Source: S015-6 sp964479535 (GTDB lineage: Bacteria > Desulfobacterota > DSWW01). Taken from it: DNA of 64,000 nt. Made by a program: the position numbers and the translations under genes. The stretch's first letter is position 1; each line of letters starts with the position of its first letter. Location: positions 124,001 to 188,000 of the forward strand of contig CAYZMM010000002.1 in assembly GCA_964479535.1 (NCBI GenBank). The letters run 5' to 3'. The notes under the pieces were generated by a model. The model did no database searches. It was not told where the DNA came from and saw only the letters and a list, made by a program, of their open reading frames with translations. Shown piece after piece: positions 44,292 to 52,631 of the stretch.

Positions 44292-45659
44292 TCAGACGAG
44301 GAGCATGAGCTTCCTCAAGACGTCGTCGGGGTCGGTGCCCAGGATGCGCATCATCGGCTCTTTGCCCACATCCCCTCGGTCGTAGACCAGGTCCGGGGGG
44401 GCCGACGTCCCGCGCATCGCCGCACTCGTTCCCCACTCCAGCGAGGAGCCTTCTCTTTCCTTTACCACCTTCGGTTCCTCGGACCGATCGAACCCGGCAG
44501 CCATGAGGCCCTTCTCCCGGGATTTCCGGAGGACCGCTTCGGAAAAGCGGATGTTCATGGTGGAGCGGAGGTGGGGGTAGTACTGCATGGCGGCGAGAAT
44601 CACGCTCGCGATGTGGCGGGAGGCCCCGAAGGCAGGGGGCCGGACCACCGACAGTCCCTCGGGGAGGCGCACGATCCTTCCCGGGAAGGCGGCCACTTCT
44701 CGGTGGGCCGTTGCACCCGGCAGGGCGTAGCCCAGGTTGGACTGCACCTCGGCGGACAGCGTCGAGAGGGAAGGGGTTTCCCACAACCTGGCAGCCGCGC
44801 GCGACAGGGCGCCCAGAATGCGGTCCCCTTCGATATCCTGCATGCCGGCGGCGTAATGATTCGTGGGCCCGTGCCCGCCACCCAAGGGGAGGGAGGTCCG
44901 GATCGCCTCGGAGATGAAGCGTTTCGCCTCCTCCACTGCATCCGCAAGCTCGATGCCTTGGGCGAGGAAGGTTGCGATCGCCGCTGAGAGCGTGCAACCG
45001 GTCCCGTGGGTGTGCGGCGTATCGAACCTGGGGGCCGAAAAGGCCCGAAAGGCGGATCCGTCGAACAGAAGATCCACTGCGTTACCGCCTTCGCCATGGC
45101 CGCCCTTGATGAGTACGGCTCCGGGCCCCATTCCATGAAGGCGGCGGGCCGCCTCCTTTCTCTCCTCTTCCGAGTCGACCGGGTTGCCGCTCAGGATACG
45201 GGCTTCGTGGAGGTTCGGTGTGATCAGTTCCGCGAGCGGAAACAGGGAGCGGGTCAGAGCCTCGACCGCATCTTCCGCAAGGAGCGGGTGTCCTCCCTTC
45301 GAGATGAAAACGGGGTCGACGACGAGGTGGGGAATCCGAAATCGACCGACCCCTTCCGCAACGGCCTCGACGATTTCCCGGTTGGCAAGCATGCCCGTCT
45401 TGGCGGCGTGGATCGGCAGGTCGGTCGCAACCGCCTCGATCTGACGGAGCACGAATGCCGGCGGTACGGCCGAAACGGCCTGGACCTCGCGCGTGTTCTG
45501 TGCGGTCAGGGCCGTGATGGCACTCATTCCGAAAGCGCCCAGGACGGTGATCGTCTTCAGGTCCGCCTGAATTCCGGCCCCGCCGCCCGAGTCAGAGCCG
45601 GCCATGGTGAGCACGCAGCAGGGTTCTGATGAAGGGGAAACGGTTCGAGGTCTCTTCAT
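44292..45659 (-). CDS. thiD: Bifunctional HMP-P kinase/thiamine-phosphate synthase (ThiD-ThiN)
   Basis: A 455-residue fusion. Residues ~15-270 are ThiD (VLTMAGSDSGGGAGIQADLKT, HAAKTGMLA, DPVFISKGGHPLL, PHTHGTGCTLSAAI), which phosphorylates hydroxymethylpyrimidine phosphate. The C-terminal ~180 residues are ThiN (VQSNLGYALPGA, RHIASVILAAMQYYPHLRS, GFDRSEEP), which joins the pyrimidine and thiazole halves in place of ThiE. This fusion is known from archaea, Thermotogae and many deltaproteobacterial-type genomes. ATG 45659 is chosen (GGAG seven bases before) over the unsupported ATG at 45710. The convergent neighbour ends five bases away. Confidence 0.92.
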   Translation of the reverse strand: MKRPRTVSPSSEPCCVLTMAGSDSGGGAGIQADLKTITVLGAFGMSAITALTAQNTREVQAVSAVPPAFVLRQIEAVATDLPIHAAKTGMLANREIVEAVAEGVGRFRIPHLVVDPVFISKGGHPLLAEDAVEALTRSLFPLAELITPNLHEARILSGNPVDSEEERKEAARRLHGMGPGAVLIKGGHGEGGNAVDLLFDGSAFRAFSAPRFDTPHTHGTGCTLSAAIATFLAQGIELADAVEEAKRFISEAIRTSLPLGGGHGPTNHYAAGMQDIEGDRILGALSRAAARLWETPSLSTLSAEVQSNLGYALPGATAHREVAAFPGRIVRLPEGLSVVRPPAFGASRHIASVILAAMQYYPHLRSTMNIRFSEAVLRKSREKGLMAAGFDRSEEPKVVKEREGSSLEWGTSAAMRGTSAPPDLVYDRGDVGKEPMMRILGTDPDDVLRKLMLLV

Positions 45660-45724
45660 TTCGATCTCCGAGTCTTGGCCCGAGCCATGATCTTCCCGGT
45701 TGATTGCCATGGGGTCGTTCGTCT

Positions 45725-45766
45725 TGATATGTTGATTCCGTTCAAAGTCTTCCTTAGAACATATCA
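45725..45766 (+). promoter_or_regulatory. Promoter with embedded 9-base inverted repeat before mltA
   Basis: TTGATT (45732-45737) and TAGAAC (45755-45760) are 17 bases apart. Perfect inverted arms TGATATGTT (45725-45733) and AACATATCA (45758-45766) bracket and partly cover both boxes, an operator-like layout. It lies between divergent ThiD-ThiN and mltA genes. Confidence 0.45.
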
Positions 45767-45878
45767 GGAAGGCTCAAGGCTTGACAACGGCTGCGTGCGA
45801 AGGATAGCAACGGAAAGCGGGGCGACCGTCGGAACCCCGCCCCCGGAAGAACGGATACGAGGCAAGGAGGCTGCGAAG

Positions 45879-47111
45879 ATGAAGAGGTTGACCGGCATGG
45901 CGGTGGGCCCGTTGATCGGCTACGGTTTTTGTGCGCTGGTTCTGGCGGGTTGTGCCGCACCCGCGGAGAGGACCGAGAAGCCGCGTCCGCCGTCCGCCGT
46001 GGCGTCCGAGGAGAGCCTCCATCGGGTCGGGAAATGGAGCATGCCGGATCTGTCGGACGATCTTTCCCGTTCATCCCTCAAACAGGCGGTCCGGAGAAGC
46101 CTGGAATACTACGCGCGCCTCGATCCGGGCAAACCGGTGTTCTTCGGAAAGGACCGATACACGACCCGGGACATGCAGGCCATGCTGCAGCACTTCCTCA
46201 AGCTGCTGGACGAGCCTGTGGACGGCGAAGAGATCAAGGAGGCGATGCGGGAGAGGTTCGTCGCATACCGTGGCGGAGGCAGGACAAAGCGGATCCGGTA
46301 TACGGGCTACTACCAGCCGGTTCTTTACGGGTCCCGGCTGCCCGGCCTGGACTATACGGTCCCCATCTACAGAGTACCCTCGGATCTGATCAAGGCGGAT
46401 CTGGGGCTCTTTCGGGAGAGCCTCAAGGGCATTCGGATCGTAGGAAGGTATCGGGAGGGTACGCTGGTACCCTACCACTCGAGGCACGAGATCGATCGGC
46501 TGGGGCTTCTGAACGGAAAAGGGTACGAAATTGCTTGGCTGCAGGACCCGGTGGATGTGTTCTTTCTCCACATCCAGGGCTCGGGGAAGATCATTCTGCC
46601 GGACGGGAGTGTACTCCACGTCCACTATGCGGCGAGTAACGGGCGGCCGTACCGCGGGATCGGCAATCTGCTGGTCGGGCAGGGAGCGATTCCGCCGGAG
46701 GAGAAATCCATGTGGGCCCTCCGGAAGTACCTCAAGGAAAAGCCTGCCGAACAGGCGGCGGTGATGGACCACAACGAGAGCTACGTGTTCTTCGAGGTCG
46801 TTCCGGGCGGGCCGCTGGGAAGCCTGGGCGTTCACCTCACCGAAGGGCGGTCGATCGCCATGGACCCGCAACACTACCCGCCGGGGGCGCTGGCATACAT
46901 CGAGACGGAAGGTCCGGTCGTCGGCGAGGACGGCCGGCCCCTGTCCTGGGAACCGATACGGCGGTTCGTGCTGGTCCAGGATGCAGGCGGGGCCGTCAAG
47001 GGGCCGAATCGAGCCGACATCTACTGGGGTGACGGTGAAGATGCGGGCGCGCGGGCAGGATGGATGAATCGGACCGGAGAGATCTCCTTCTTCGCCCCCA
47101 AATCACGGTAG
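45879..47111 (+). CDS. mltA: Membrane-bound lytic murein transglycosylase A
   Basis: A 410-residue outer-membrane lipoprotein: MKRLTGMAVG, a hydrophobic stretch and lipobox VLAGC with Cys25. MltA motifs: RYTGYYQPVLYGS, DPVDVFFLHIQGSG, VHYAASNGRPYRGIGN, and the 3D-type end LVQDAGGAVKGPNRADIYWG with the catalytic Asp. It cleaves the glycan strand of peptidoglycan with a 1,6-anhydro product. ATG 45879 follows AAGGAGG. Diagnostic of a Gram-negative envelope. Confidence 0.92.
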   Translation: MKRLTGMAVGPLIGYGFCALVLAGCAAPAERTEKPRPPSAVASEESLHRVGKWSMPDLSDDLSRSSLKQAVRRSLEYYARLDPGKPVFFGKDRYTTRDMQAMLQHFLKLLDEPVDGEEIKEAMRERFVAYRGGGRTKRIRYTGYYQPVLYGSRLPGLDYTVPIYRVPSDLIKADLGLFRESLKGIRIVGRYREGTLVPYHSRHEIDRLGLLNGKGYEIAWLQDPVDVFFLHIQGSGKIILPDGSVLHVHYAASNGRPYRGIGNLLVGQGAIPPEEKSMWALRKYLKEKPAEQAAVMDHNESYVFFEVVPGGPLGSLGVHLTEGRSIAMDPQHYPPGALAYIETEGPVVGEDGRPLSWEPIRRFVLVQDAGGAVKGPNRADIYWGDGEDAGARAGWMNRTGEISFFAPKSR

Positions 47112-47120
47112 GCAGATGGG

Positions 47121-47933
47121 CTATGCCTTCCTGGGGGAGAGGAGAGAGAGCAACTGCTCCTGAATCTTTCCGTTGGATGCCACGAAGGCCTGGGTGCTGA
47201 GGCGGGGCGGTTTGCCCTCGAGGTCGGTGACGGCCCCGCCCGCTTCCTGGATCATGAGGACCCCGGCGGCGGCATCCCAGGGAGAGAGCGTGAGGACCCA
47301 GTAGCCGTCCAGCCTGCCGGCCGCGAGGTAGCAGAGATCGAGGGCAGCGGAGCCGGATCGGCGCACACTGCGGGCCAGGAGGAGCATTCGGGCGAACTTC
47401 CTGAGGTTCTTGTCCCGGGCCTTCTTGATCTCGTTCGGAAACCCGGTTGCGAGCAGGCAGCGGATGAGGTCTTCCTCATCGCTCGTTCGGATGGGCTCTC
47501 CGTTGAGGAAGGCGCCGCCTGCTGCGAGGGCGGTGAACAGATCCTCTCGCACAGGGTCGTAGACGACCCCCAGAACCGTTTTCTCCCCGTGCTGCAGGGC
47601 AATGGAGCAGCAGAAATGGGGATAACGGTGTGTGTAGTTTGTGGTGCCGTCCAGAGGATCGATCACCCAGAGGAAGGGCGAATCGGTCCTTGTCGTCACG
47701 CTCTCCTCCATCAGGAAGTCGTGGGCGGGAAAGGCATCCCTCAGAAGTCTGTGGATGGTCTCCTCGCAGGCCCGGTCCACGTCGGTGACGAGGTTCGTCT
47801 CCCCCTTGAAATCGATCGTGTGGGGCCTGTCGTATGCCTCCAGCTGTATTCTGCCGGCTTCCCTCGCCGCCCGAATCGCCTGTTCGACGTGGTCCTTCCA
47901 GGGATGGTTCGAAAAGTGCGACGCTTCCTGCAT
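47121..47933 (-). CDS. Inositol-monophosphatase-family phosphatase
   Basis: A ~270-residue member of the Mg2+-dependent, lithium-sensitive phosphatase family (SuhB-type). FKGETNLVTDVDRACEE, LMEESVTT, IDPLDGTTNYTHRYP (metal-binding Asp pair) and WDAAAGVLMIQEAGG are all present. It probably removes phosphate from inositol-1-phosphate or a similar sugar phosphate; SuhB members also affect rRNA transcription. GTG 47939 is an alternative start six bases upstream. Convergent with mltA; precedes nothing on its strand within 10 bases except the MltA end. Confidence 0.9.
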   Translation of the reverse strand: MQEASHFSNHPWKDHVEQAIRAAREAGRIQLEAYDRPHTIDFKGETNLVTDVDRACEETIHRLLRDAFPAHDFLMEESVTTRTDSPFLWVIDPLDGTTNYTHRYPHFCCSIALQHGEKTVLGVVYDPVREDLFTALAAGGAFLNGEPIRTSDEEDLIRCLLATGFPNEIKKARDKNLRKFARMLLLARSVRRSGSAALDLCYLAAGRLDGYWVLTLSPWDAAAGVLMIQEAGGAVTDLEGKPPRLSTQAFVASNGKIQEQLLSLLSPRKA

Positions 47934-47949
47934 GTCCACGATCCCTTGT

Positions 47950-48297
47950 CTACGGCGGTGTGACGTCGCCGCTCTTCTTCACGGGCTCCACGTTGACGAT
48001 TTCCACAGGGGTTCCCCACAAATGGAAACTCATGACGTCCCGTAGGGGCTCAGCGCAGAAGCGGACCCGGAGACCGTCCTGCGCAAATTCCTTTGGTAGA
48101 TGGATCGGCCGATAGTGAGCCCCGGAATCCGCCTCGATCCCATAGAACCCACCTTCCATACCCAGGTATTTGATCGTGCCCGCGCCCTGAACCCCGCACG
48201 AAGTCCGCGAGCATGCGGAAAGGGGCAGGGTGGAAGCGAAGCAGAGCGCAGCAAAGAGGAGGGACGCGAGGATGTGGGTTGTGTTTATCCTCTTCAT
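47950..48297 (-). CDS. Small lipoprotein of unknown function
   Basis: A 115-residue protein with a signal peptide (MKRINTTHILASLLFAALCF) and lipobox PLSAC, Cys29 being the lipidation site. The mature ~85 residues form a probable beta-rich domain (GTIKYLGMEGGFYGIEAD; VRFCAEPLRDVMSFHLWG), which resembles small OB-like envelope proteins. The upstream part of the frame is not coding in this reading. It is 16 bases from the IMPase gene on the same strand. Function unknown. Confidence 0.72.
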   Translation of the reverse strand: MKRINTTHILASLLFAALCFASTLPLSACSRTSCGVQGAGTIKYLGMEGGFYGIEADSGAHYRPIHLPKEFAQDGLRVRFCAEPLRDVMSFHLWGTPVEIVNVEPVKKSGDVTPP

Positions 48298-48551
48298 GGT
48301 TCGGCTAGGATACCTCAAGTGACCATCGAAAAACAGGCCGCTGCCGAGAGCACGGCGGCGCGTGGCGACCCGGGTCGTTGTGCAGAAAGGTTGGCGGGCG
48401 CCCGTGAAGGGCCCGTTCCGCCGCAACAGCCCTTCCCTTCTCAGCTTTTCCCGAAGAAGGGAGCAACGCTGTTGAGGATCCGCAACACTTCGCAGCCCTT
48501 TTCAGACCGGTCGTATCGAGGTGCCGATCCGAAGACGCCTTCGGAAGCGGA

Positions 48552-48571
48552 GCCTGCCGCGCGGGGCAGGC
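48552..48571. repeat. Hairpin just upstream of the sigma-54 promoter
   Basis: GCCTGCC (48552-48558) and GGCAGGC (48565-48571) form a perfect 7-bp stem, six bases apart, ending two bases before the -24 element. It could be an activator site or a weak terminator for upstream transcription. Confidence 0.45.
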
Positions 48572-48573
48572 TG

Positions 48574-48588
48574 TGGCACGAAGCTTGC
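48574..48588 (+). promoter_or_regulatory. Sigma-54 (RpoN) promoter
   Basis: TGGCAC-GAAGC-TTGC matches the TGGCAC-N5-TTGC consensus exactly, with GG at -24 and GC at -12. It is correctly oriented and 58 bases before the ATG of a 69-residue protein and the two-component/ATPase genes. It is the main feature seen in the 349-base gap 48298-48646; an activator (enhancer-binding protein) is not encoded nearby. Confidence 0.72.
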
Positions 48589-48646
48589 GCTCGTGACGGT
48601 CCCGGACCCACGGAAGCGGAACCATCCTTTCGTAAGGAGCCTCTGT

Positions 48647-48856
48647 ATGCCCCTCTCGGCACCGATTCCCGTTCCAACCCTGTGGGACCTGGCCGTGGCG
48701 GTGCTGGAGGAGGTGGACAAGGTCTGTCTCGACGAGAGGAGGGCCGCCGCCCTTGCTCGAGAGATCCTGATACGGATCATCCAGGGGCATGTGAGGAACA
48801 TGGAGATCGAGTGGTCTTTCCACCAGCGTGCTGCCCCACGGCTACCGGGTGAGTGA
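48647..48856 (+). CDS. Small protein of unknown function (69 aa)
   Basis: A 69-residue helical protein starting MPLSAPIPVPTLWDLAVAVL. A very good ribosome-binding site (TAAGGAG, seven bases from ATG) supports it. It has no signal peptide and no family I recognise. It ends five bases before the response regulator-kinase ATG and lies right after the sigma-54 promoter, so it is the first gene of that operon. Its role may be in the signalling of the downstream kinase, which is inference only. Confidence 0.6.
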   Translation: MPLSAPIPVPTLWDLAVAVLEEVDKVCLDERRAAALAREILIRIIQGHVRNMEIEWSFHQRAAPRLPGE

Positions 48857-48860
48857 CGAC

Positions 48861-50072
48861 ATGGTTCAGGCGGACAGGGTGACGTCGGACACAGGCGCAG
48901 GGGTCAGGGTCCTGATCGTGGACGATGAGCAGGAGAGCCTGAACCTGCTCAACCGGACGCTGCGGGGCCTCTATGAGACTTCCCTGGCCCGGGACGGAAC
49001 AGAGGGACTGCGTGCCCTGGAACGGAACCCCGCTGCAGCGGTGATCTCGGACCAGCGGATGCCCGGAATGACCGGGGTGGAATTTCTGGCCGAAGCCTCC
49101 CGAAGGTGGCCCCACACCCAGCGCATCCTGCTCACCGGCTACACCGAAGTGGAGGGGATCATCGATGCGATCAACGCCGGACACGTCTTCGGTTATCTGT
49201 CCAAGCCGTGGCACCCGGACGACTTGTTGGCCACCTTGCGAAGGGCCGTGGAGACCCACCAGCTTCTCAGGGAAAAGGACCGGCTTCTCCGGGACCTTCA
49301 GGAGAAGAACGAGGCCTTGAGGGCCCTGCTCGAAGAAACCGGGCGGCTGCAGGCGGCCAAGATTCAGGCGGAAAGGTGGGCGGCGCTCGGCAAACTCGCC
49401 GGTATGGTGGCGCACGATCTCCGGAATCCCCTGACAGCGATCCAGTGCCAGGCCGCTCTTCTCCGGGATGGGAACGCGTCCGGGGAGAAAGGATGCCGAT
49501 CGATCGAGGCGATTCTGCAGCAGGCACAGCGCATGGGCCATACCCTTGACGAACTTCTGCTCTTTGCAAGGCCGGAAGATGAACGTTCATCTCTCCGTGC
49601 CTACGACCTATCCGCCCTGGTTGCCTCATTGAAGGAGGCCTTTGCGTTGCGGTGCGGCGGAAAGGGTGTCCGACTCGACGTTCACCTCGGCTACGAGGGC
49701 CCCGTTTGGATCCGTCCTCCCCAGATCTACCGGGTGCTCGAGAACCTCGTGAAGAATGCCCTGGATGCGGTGGACGATGAAGGCCGGATCCTGATCGCGT
49801 CCTCGGTGGAACAGGGAGCGTGTCGGGAGGAGGTCGTCGTCCGCGTGGCCGACTCCGGGCCCGGGGTTCCTGCCTCGATCCGTTCGACCCTTTTCGAGCC
49901 CTTTGTCACGCGGGACAAGCCGGGCGGCACGGGACTGGGGCTCGCGATCGTCAAGAAGATCGTCTGTGAACACGGCGGAAGGGTGTGGGAAGAGCCGTGG
50001 GGGCTGAAGGGGGCCTGTTTTCACCTCACACTGGCCCTTGCCCCTCCGGACAAGGGACCGGTGGAACCCTGA
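48861..50072 (+). CDS. Receiver-histidine kinase hybrid
   Basis: A 403-residue signalling protein. Receiver domain ~15-130: VLIVDDEQESLNLL, Asp64 (VISDQRMPGM) and Lys115 in YLSKPWHP, as in the RpfG/RR class. A coiled-coil linker (LLREKDRLLRDLQEKNEAL) follows. Kinase: KLAGMVAHDLRNPLTAI with His185, NLVKNALDAVDDEG (N-box), DSGPGVP (G1) and GTGLGLAIVKKI (G2). No membrane segment, so it is cytosolic and may receive phosphate from a partner or sense internally. GTG 48828 is the alternative start, but ATG 48861 follows the small ORF. Same operon as the GspE-receiver gene 22 bases on. Confidence 0.88.
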   Translation: MVQADRVTSDTGAGVRVLIVDDEQESLNLLNRTLRGLYETSLARDGTEGLRALERNPAAAVISDQRMPGMTGVEFLAEASRRWPHTQRILLTGYTEVEGIIDAINAGHVFGYLSKPWHPDDLLATLRRAVETHQLLREKDRLLRDLQEKNEALRALLEETGRLQAAKIQAERWAALGKLAGMVAHDLRNPLTAIQCQAALLRDGNASGEKGCRSIEAILQQAQRMGHTLDELLLFARPEDERSSLRAYDLSALVASLKEAFALRCGGKGVRLDVHLGYEGPVWIRPPQIYRVLENLVKNALDAVDDEGRILIASSVEQGACREEVVVRVADSGPGVPASIRSTLFEPFVTRDKPGGTGLGLAIVKKIVCEHGGRVWEEPWGLKGACFHLTLALAPPDKGPVEP

Positions 50073-50094
50073 TCGCTTCGCCAAGAGGAGCCGG

Positions 50095-52362
50095 ATGCAG
50101 AGAGCAAGGAGCCGGATCGGCGAGATTCTGGTCGACCAGGGTTGGGTGAGGCCGGAGGACCTCGAGGCCTGCCTCGAAGAGCAGAACGGCCGCAAAGAGA
50201 GAATCGGGGCCCTGCTCGTCGAAAAGGGCATCCTCGGAGAGCAGACCCTTCTGGAGAGCCTGTCCCGGCAGCTCGGCGTGGAGATCGTGGAGGTCACGGA
50301 CCGTCCGGCGGATGCAAGTGCACTCGAGGCACTGCCCTATGAGGTGGCAAAGAGATACAGGGCCCTTCCCGTCAGAAAGGAGCCTCGTGTCCTGGACGTG
50401 GCCATGCCCGAACCGCAGGATACGGAAGCACTGCAGGCCCTCGAGTTCGCCACCGGCATGCGTATCCGGCCCTTCCTCTGTTCCGCCAGAGAGATCGACA
50501 TCGCCCTCGAGCAGCACTACAGCATGGAAGAGGCGCTGGAGAAGATCGTTCGCAACGTGGCACAGGAAGCGGACCTGGACGGGCCGAGCGCATCCTCGGT
50601 CGTGCAGGTGGATACGCCCCCTCCCGGACGGAAGCCCGCTGGGGTCCCGGCCGGACGGGCCGACCCGGCCGAGGCCACGGCCCCCATCATCCGGCTGGTG
50701 AATCTGATCTTGCTGGAGGCGGTGCGCAAAGAGGCGAGCGACATCCATTTCGAGCCGACCCGTCACTACCTGCAGGTCCGCTTCCGGCTCGACGGCGTAC
50801 TGCGGCGTCGCATGTCGATCCCAAAGTACCTCCAGCAGTCGGTCCTGAGCCGGATCAAGGTGACGGCTCGGATGGACATCGCAAAGAAACGAACGCCGCA
50901 GGATGGGGGCATCCGGCTGCAGGTGGACGGCCGCCGGCTGGACCTCCGCGTCTCGAGCCTTCCCACCTTCTACGGCGAGAAGATCGTGATCCGGCTGCTC
51001 GACCAGACGGAGCGGAGAATCGATCTGGGAACGCTCGGCCTGGAGGAAAAGCGACGGAAGAGCCTCGAGGCCTGCTACCGCAGGCCCCAGGGCATGATCC
51101 TGGTCACCGGGCCGACCGGGAGCGGCAAGAGTACGACCCTGCAATGCATGCTCAAGGATCTGCGGTGCGAGGGGACCAACATCATCACAGTGGAGGACCC
51201 GATCGAGTACGAACTGGAGGGCATCAACCAGGTCCAGGTCCTGAAGGAGGCCGGCCTCACCTTTGCCGACTCGCTCCGCGCCATCCTGAGGCAGGACCCG
51301 AACGTGATCATGGTCGGCGAGATCCGCGATGGAGAGACGGCCGAGATCGCCTTCCGTGCCGCCCTGACGGGCCATCTGGTTCTGTCCACCCTGCACACGA
51401 ACGACACGGTCTCGACGATCACGCGGCTGGTGGACATGGGTGTGCCGCCTTTTCTGATCAGCTCCGCTCTGCTCGCGATCATCAGTCAGCGGCTGGTTCG
51501 AAAGGTCTGCCCCGGCTGTGGCGTCGAGGGCGAGCCGGATGCGTCCGCATTCGATGGATGGCCCGCCGGCCTCCCTAGAGGCTTGGACAGGGTCCACTGG
51601 GGGGAAGGATGCAGTCAGTGCGAACAGACCGGCTACAGGGGCAGGGTGGGGCTGTTCGAGATCCTGATCTTCTCCCCGGCGGTCCGAAAGGATGTGGCCT
51701 CGAGTGCCGGCGAAGGGACGATCCGCGACCGGGCGCGACGGGAGGGGATGCTTCTCCTGGTGGAGGACGGGTTGGAAAAGATCCGGCAGGGGGTTACGAC
51801 CCTGGAGGAAGTCCTTTCCGCGGCCCACTGGGACGGCCCCTCCGGAACCGGGCATGAGGAGGAAGTCCGGCCGCCGTCGCCGGGGGATGATCCTGGAGAG
51901 GCCCGGGAGGCCGCTTCCAAGGACCCGGGCAGGCCCACCATCGTCTACTCCGAGGACGATCCGGCCGTGCGGGAGGCCGTCTGCCTGTCCCTGGAGGCGC
52001 TGTCCTGTGAGGTCATCCCCGCAGCGGACGGCCAGGAAGGGTGGGAAAGGGTGGAGCGCCACCTGCCCGACCTGGTCATCACGGACATCGAAATGCCCCG
52101 GCTGGACGGGTACGGCCTGCTGCAGAGGATACGGACCGACCTGAGAACCGCGTTCATTCCGGTCCTGCTGCTGACCGGAAAGAACCGCTGTGAAGACCGC
52201 ATGAAGGGATTCCTCCTCGGAGGGGACGACTACATCGAGAAGCCCTTCGATCACCGGGAGCTTCTGGCCCGGGTGAAGCGGTGCCTGGAACGCAACGCCT
52301 TCCTGCGTCGAGGTTCGGGGGGACACATCGTCCCGAAGGGGACTCGGGGACCGTCGTCTTGA
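50095..52362 (+). CDS. GspE/PilB-type secretion/pilus ATPase fused to a C-terminal receiver domain
   Basis: A 755-residue protein. N-terminal MshEN-like domain (SRIGEILVDQGWVRP, RKERIGALLVEKG) of the kind that can bind cyclic-di-GMP. ATPase core: Walker A GPTGSGKST (about 338-346), IMVGEIRD, THTNDTVSTITRL-type His box, and a zinc tetracysteine (CPGCGVE, CSQCEQTG). After ~650 a receiver domain begins: IVYSEDDPAVREAV, Asp664 (ITDIEMPRLDGYG) and Lys in YIEKPF. It likely powers type IV pilus or type II secretion assembly under direct phosphorylation control. ATG 50095 follows AAGAGGAG. Confidence 0.9.
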   Translation: MQRARSRIGEILVDQGWVRPEDLEACLEEQNGRKERIGALLVEKGILGEQTLLESLSRQLGVEIVEVTDRPADASALEALPYEVAKRYRALPVRKEPRVLDVAMPEPQDTEALQALEFATGMRIRPFLCSAREIDIALEQHYSMEEALEKIVRNVAQEADLDGPSASSVVQVDTPPPGRKPAGVPAGRADPAEATAPIIRLVNLILLEAVRKEASDIHFEPTRHYLQVRFRLDGVLRRRMSIPKYLQQSVLSRIKVTARMDIAKKRTPQDGGIRLQVDGRRLDLRVSSLPTFYGEKIVIRLLDQTERRIDLGTLGLEEKRRKSLEACYRRPQGMILVTGPTGSGKSTTLQCMLKDLRCEGTNIITVEDPIEYELEGINQVQVLKEAGLTFADSLRAILRQDPNVIMVGEIRDGETAEIAFRAALTGHLVLSTLHTNDTVSTITRLVDMGVPPFLISSALLAIISQRLVRKVCPGCGVEGEPDASAFDGWPAGLPRGLDRVHWGEGCSQCEQTGYRGRVGLFEILIFSPAVRKDVASSAGEGTIRDRARREGMLLLVEDGLEKIRQGVTTLEEVLSAAHWDGPSGTGHEEEVRPPSPGDDPGEAREAASKDPGRPTIVYSEDDPAVREAVCLSLEALSCEVIPAADGQEGWERVERHLPDLVITDIEMPRLDGYGLLQRIRTDLRTAFIPVLLLTGKNRCEDRMKGFLLGGDDYIEKPFDHRELLARVKRCLERNAFLRRGSGGHIVPKGTRGPSS

Positions 52363-52384
52363 CAAAGTATAACTCAGGTTATAC
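52359..52384 (+). promoter_or_regulatory. Promoter/operator of the toxin-antitoxin operon
   Basis: TTGACA at 52359-52364 is followed by a perfect inverted repeat GTATAAC-TCAG-GTTATAC (52367-52384) that covers the expected -10 region. The antitoxin ATG (52386 or 52395) follows at once, so the message would be nearly leaderless. This is the usual self-repression layout of toxin-antitoxin operons. Confidence 0.65.
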
Positions 52385-52385
52385 C

Positions 52386-52631
52386 ATGACCCTCATGAAG
52401 ACGGCCATATCCATACCCGACGAGATATTCGAGGCGGCGGAGCGAGCGGCGCGACGACTCGGAATGTCCCGAAGCCAGCTGTATACGAAGGCGGTTTCCG
52501 AATTCCTTCGGCGGCATTTCAGCGACGATGTGACCGAAGAACTCGACAAGGTCTATGCGGATCAGCCTTCCGCACTGGACCCCGGCACTCAGGCCCTCCA
52601 GATTGCCGGTCTGCGTGAGGACGGGTGGTGA
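52386..52631 (+). CDS. CopG/RHH-type antitoxin
   Basis: About 81 residues (78 if ATG 52395 is used). MKTAISIPDEIFEAAERAA and LGMSRSQLYTKAVSEFL form a ribbon-helix-helix DNA-binding domain; the acidic C-terminal part (DVTEELDKVYADQPSALD) would bind the toxin. It should repress its own promoter through the palindrome just upstream. Its stop overlaps the toxin start (GTGGTGA), so expression is coupled. Confidence 0.82.
   Translation: MTLMKTAISIPDEIFEAAERAARRLGMSRSQLYTKAVSEFLRRHFSDDVTEELDKVYADQPSALDPGTQALQIAGLREDGW

Noticed and set aside
50026..52365. Very long minus-strand frame over the GspE-receiver gene
   Set aside because: Antisense shadow of a high-GC gene; no recognisable domain.
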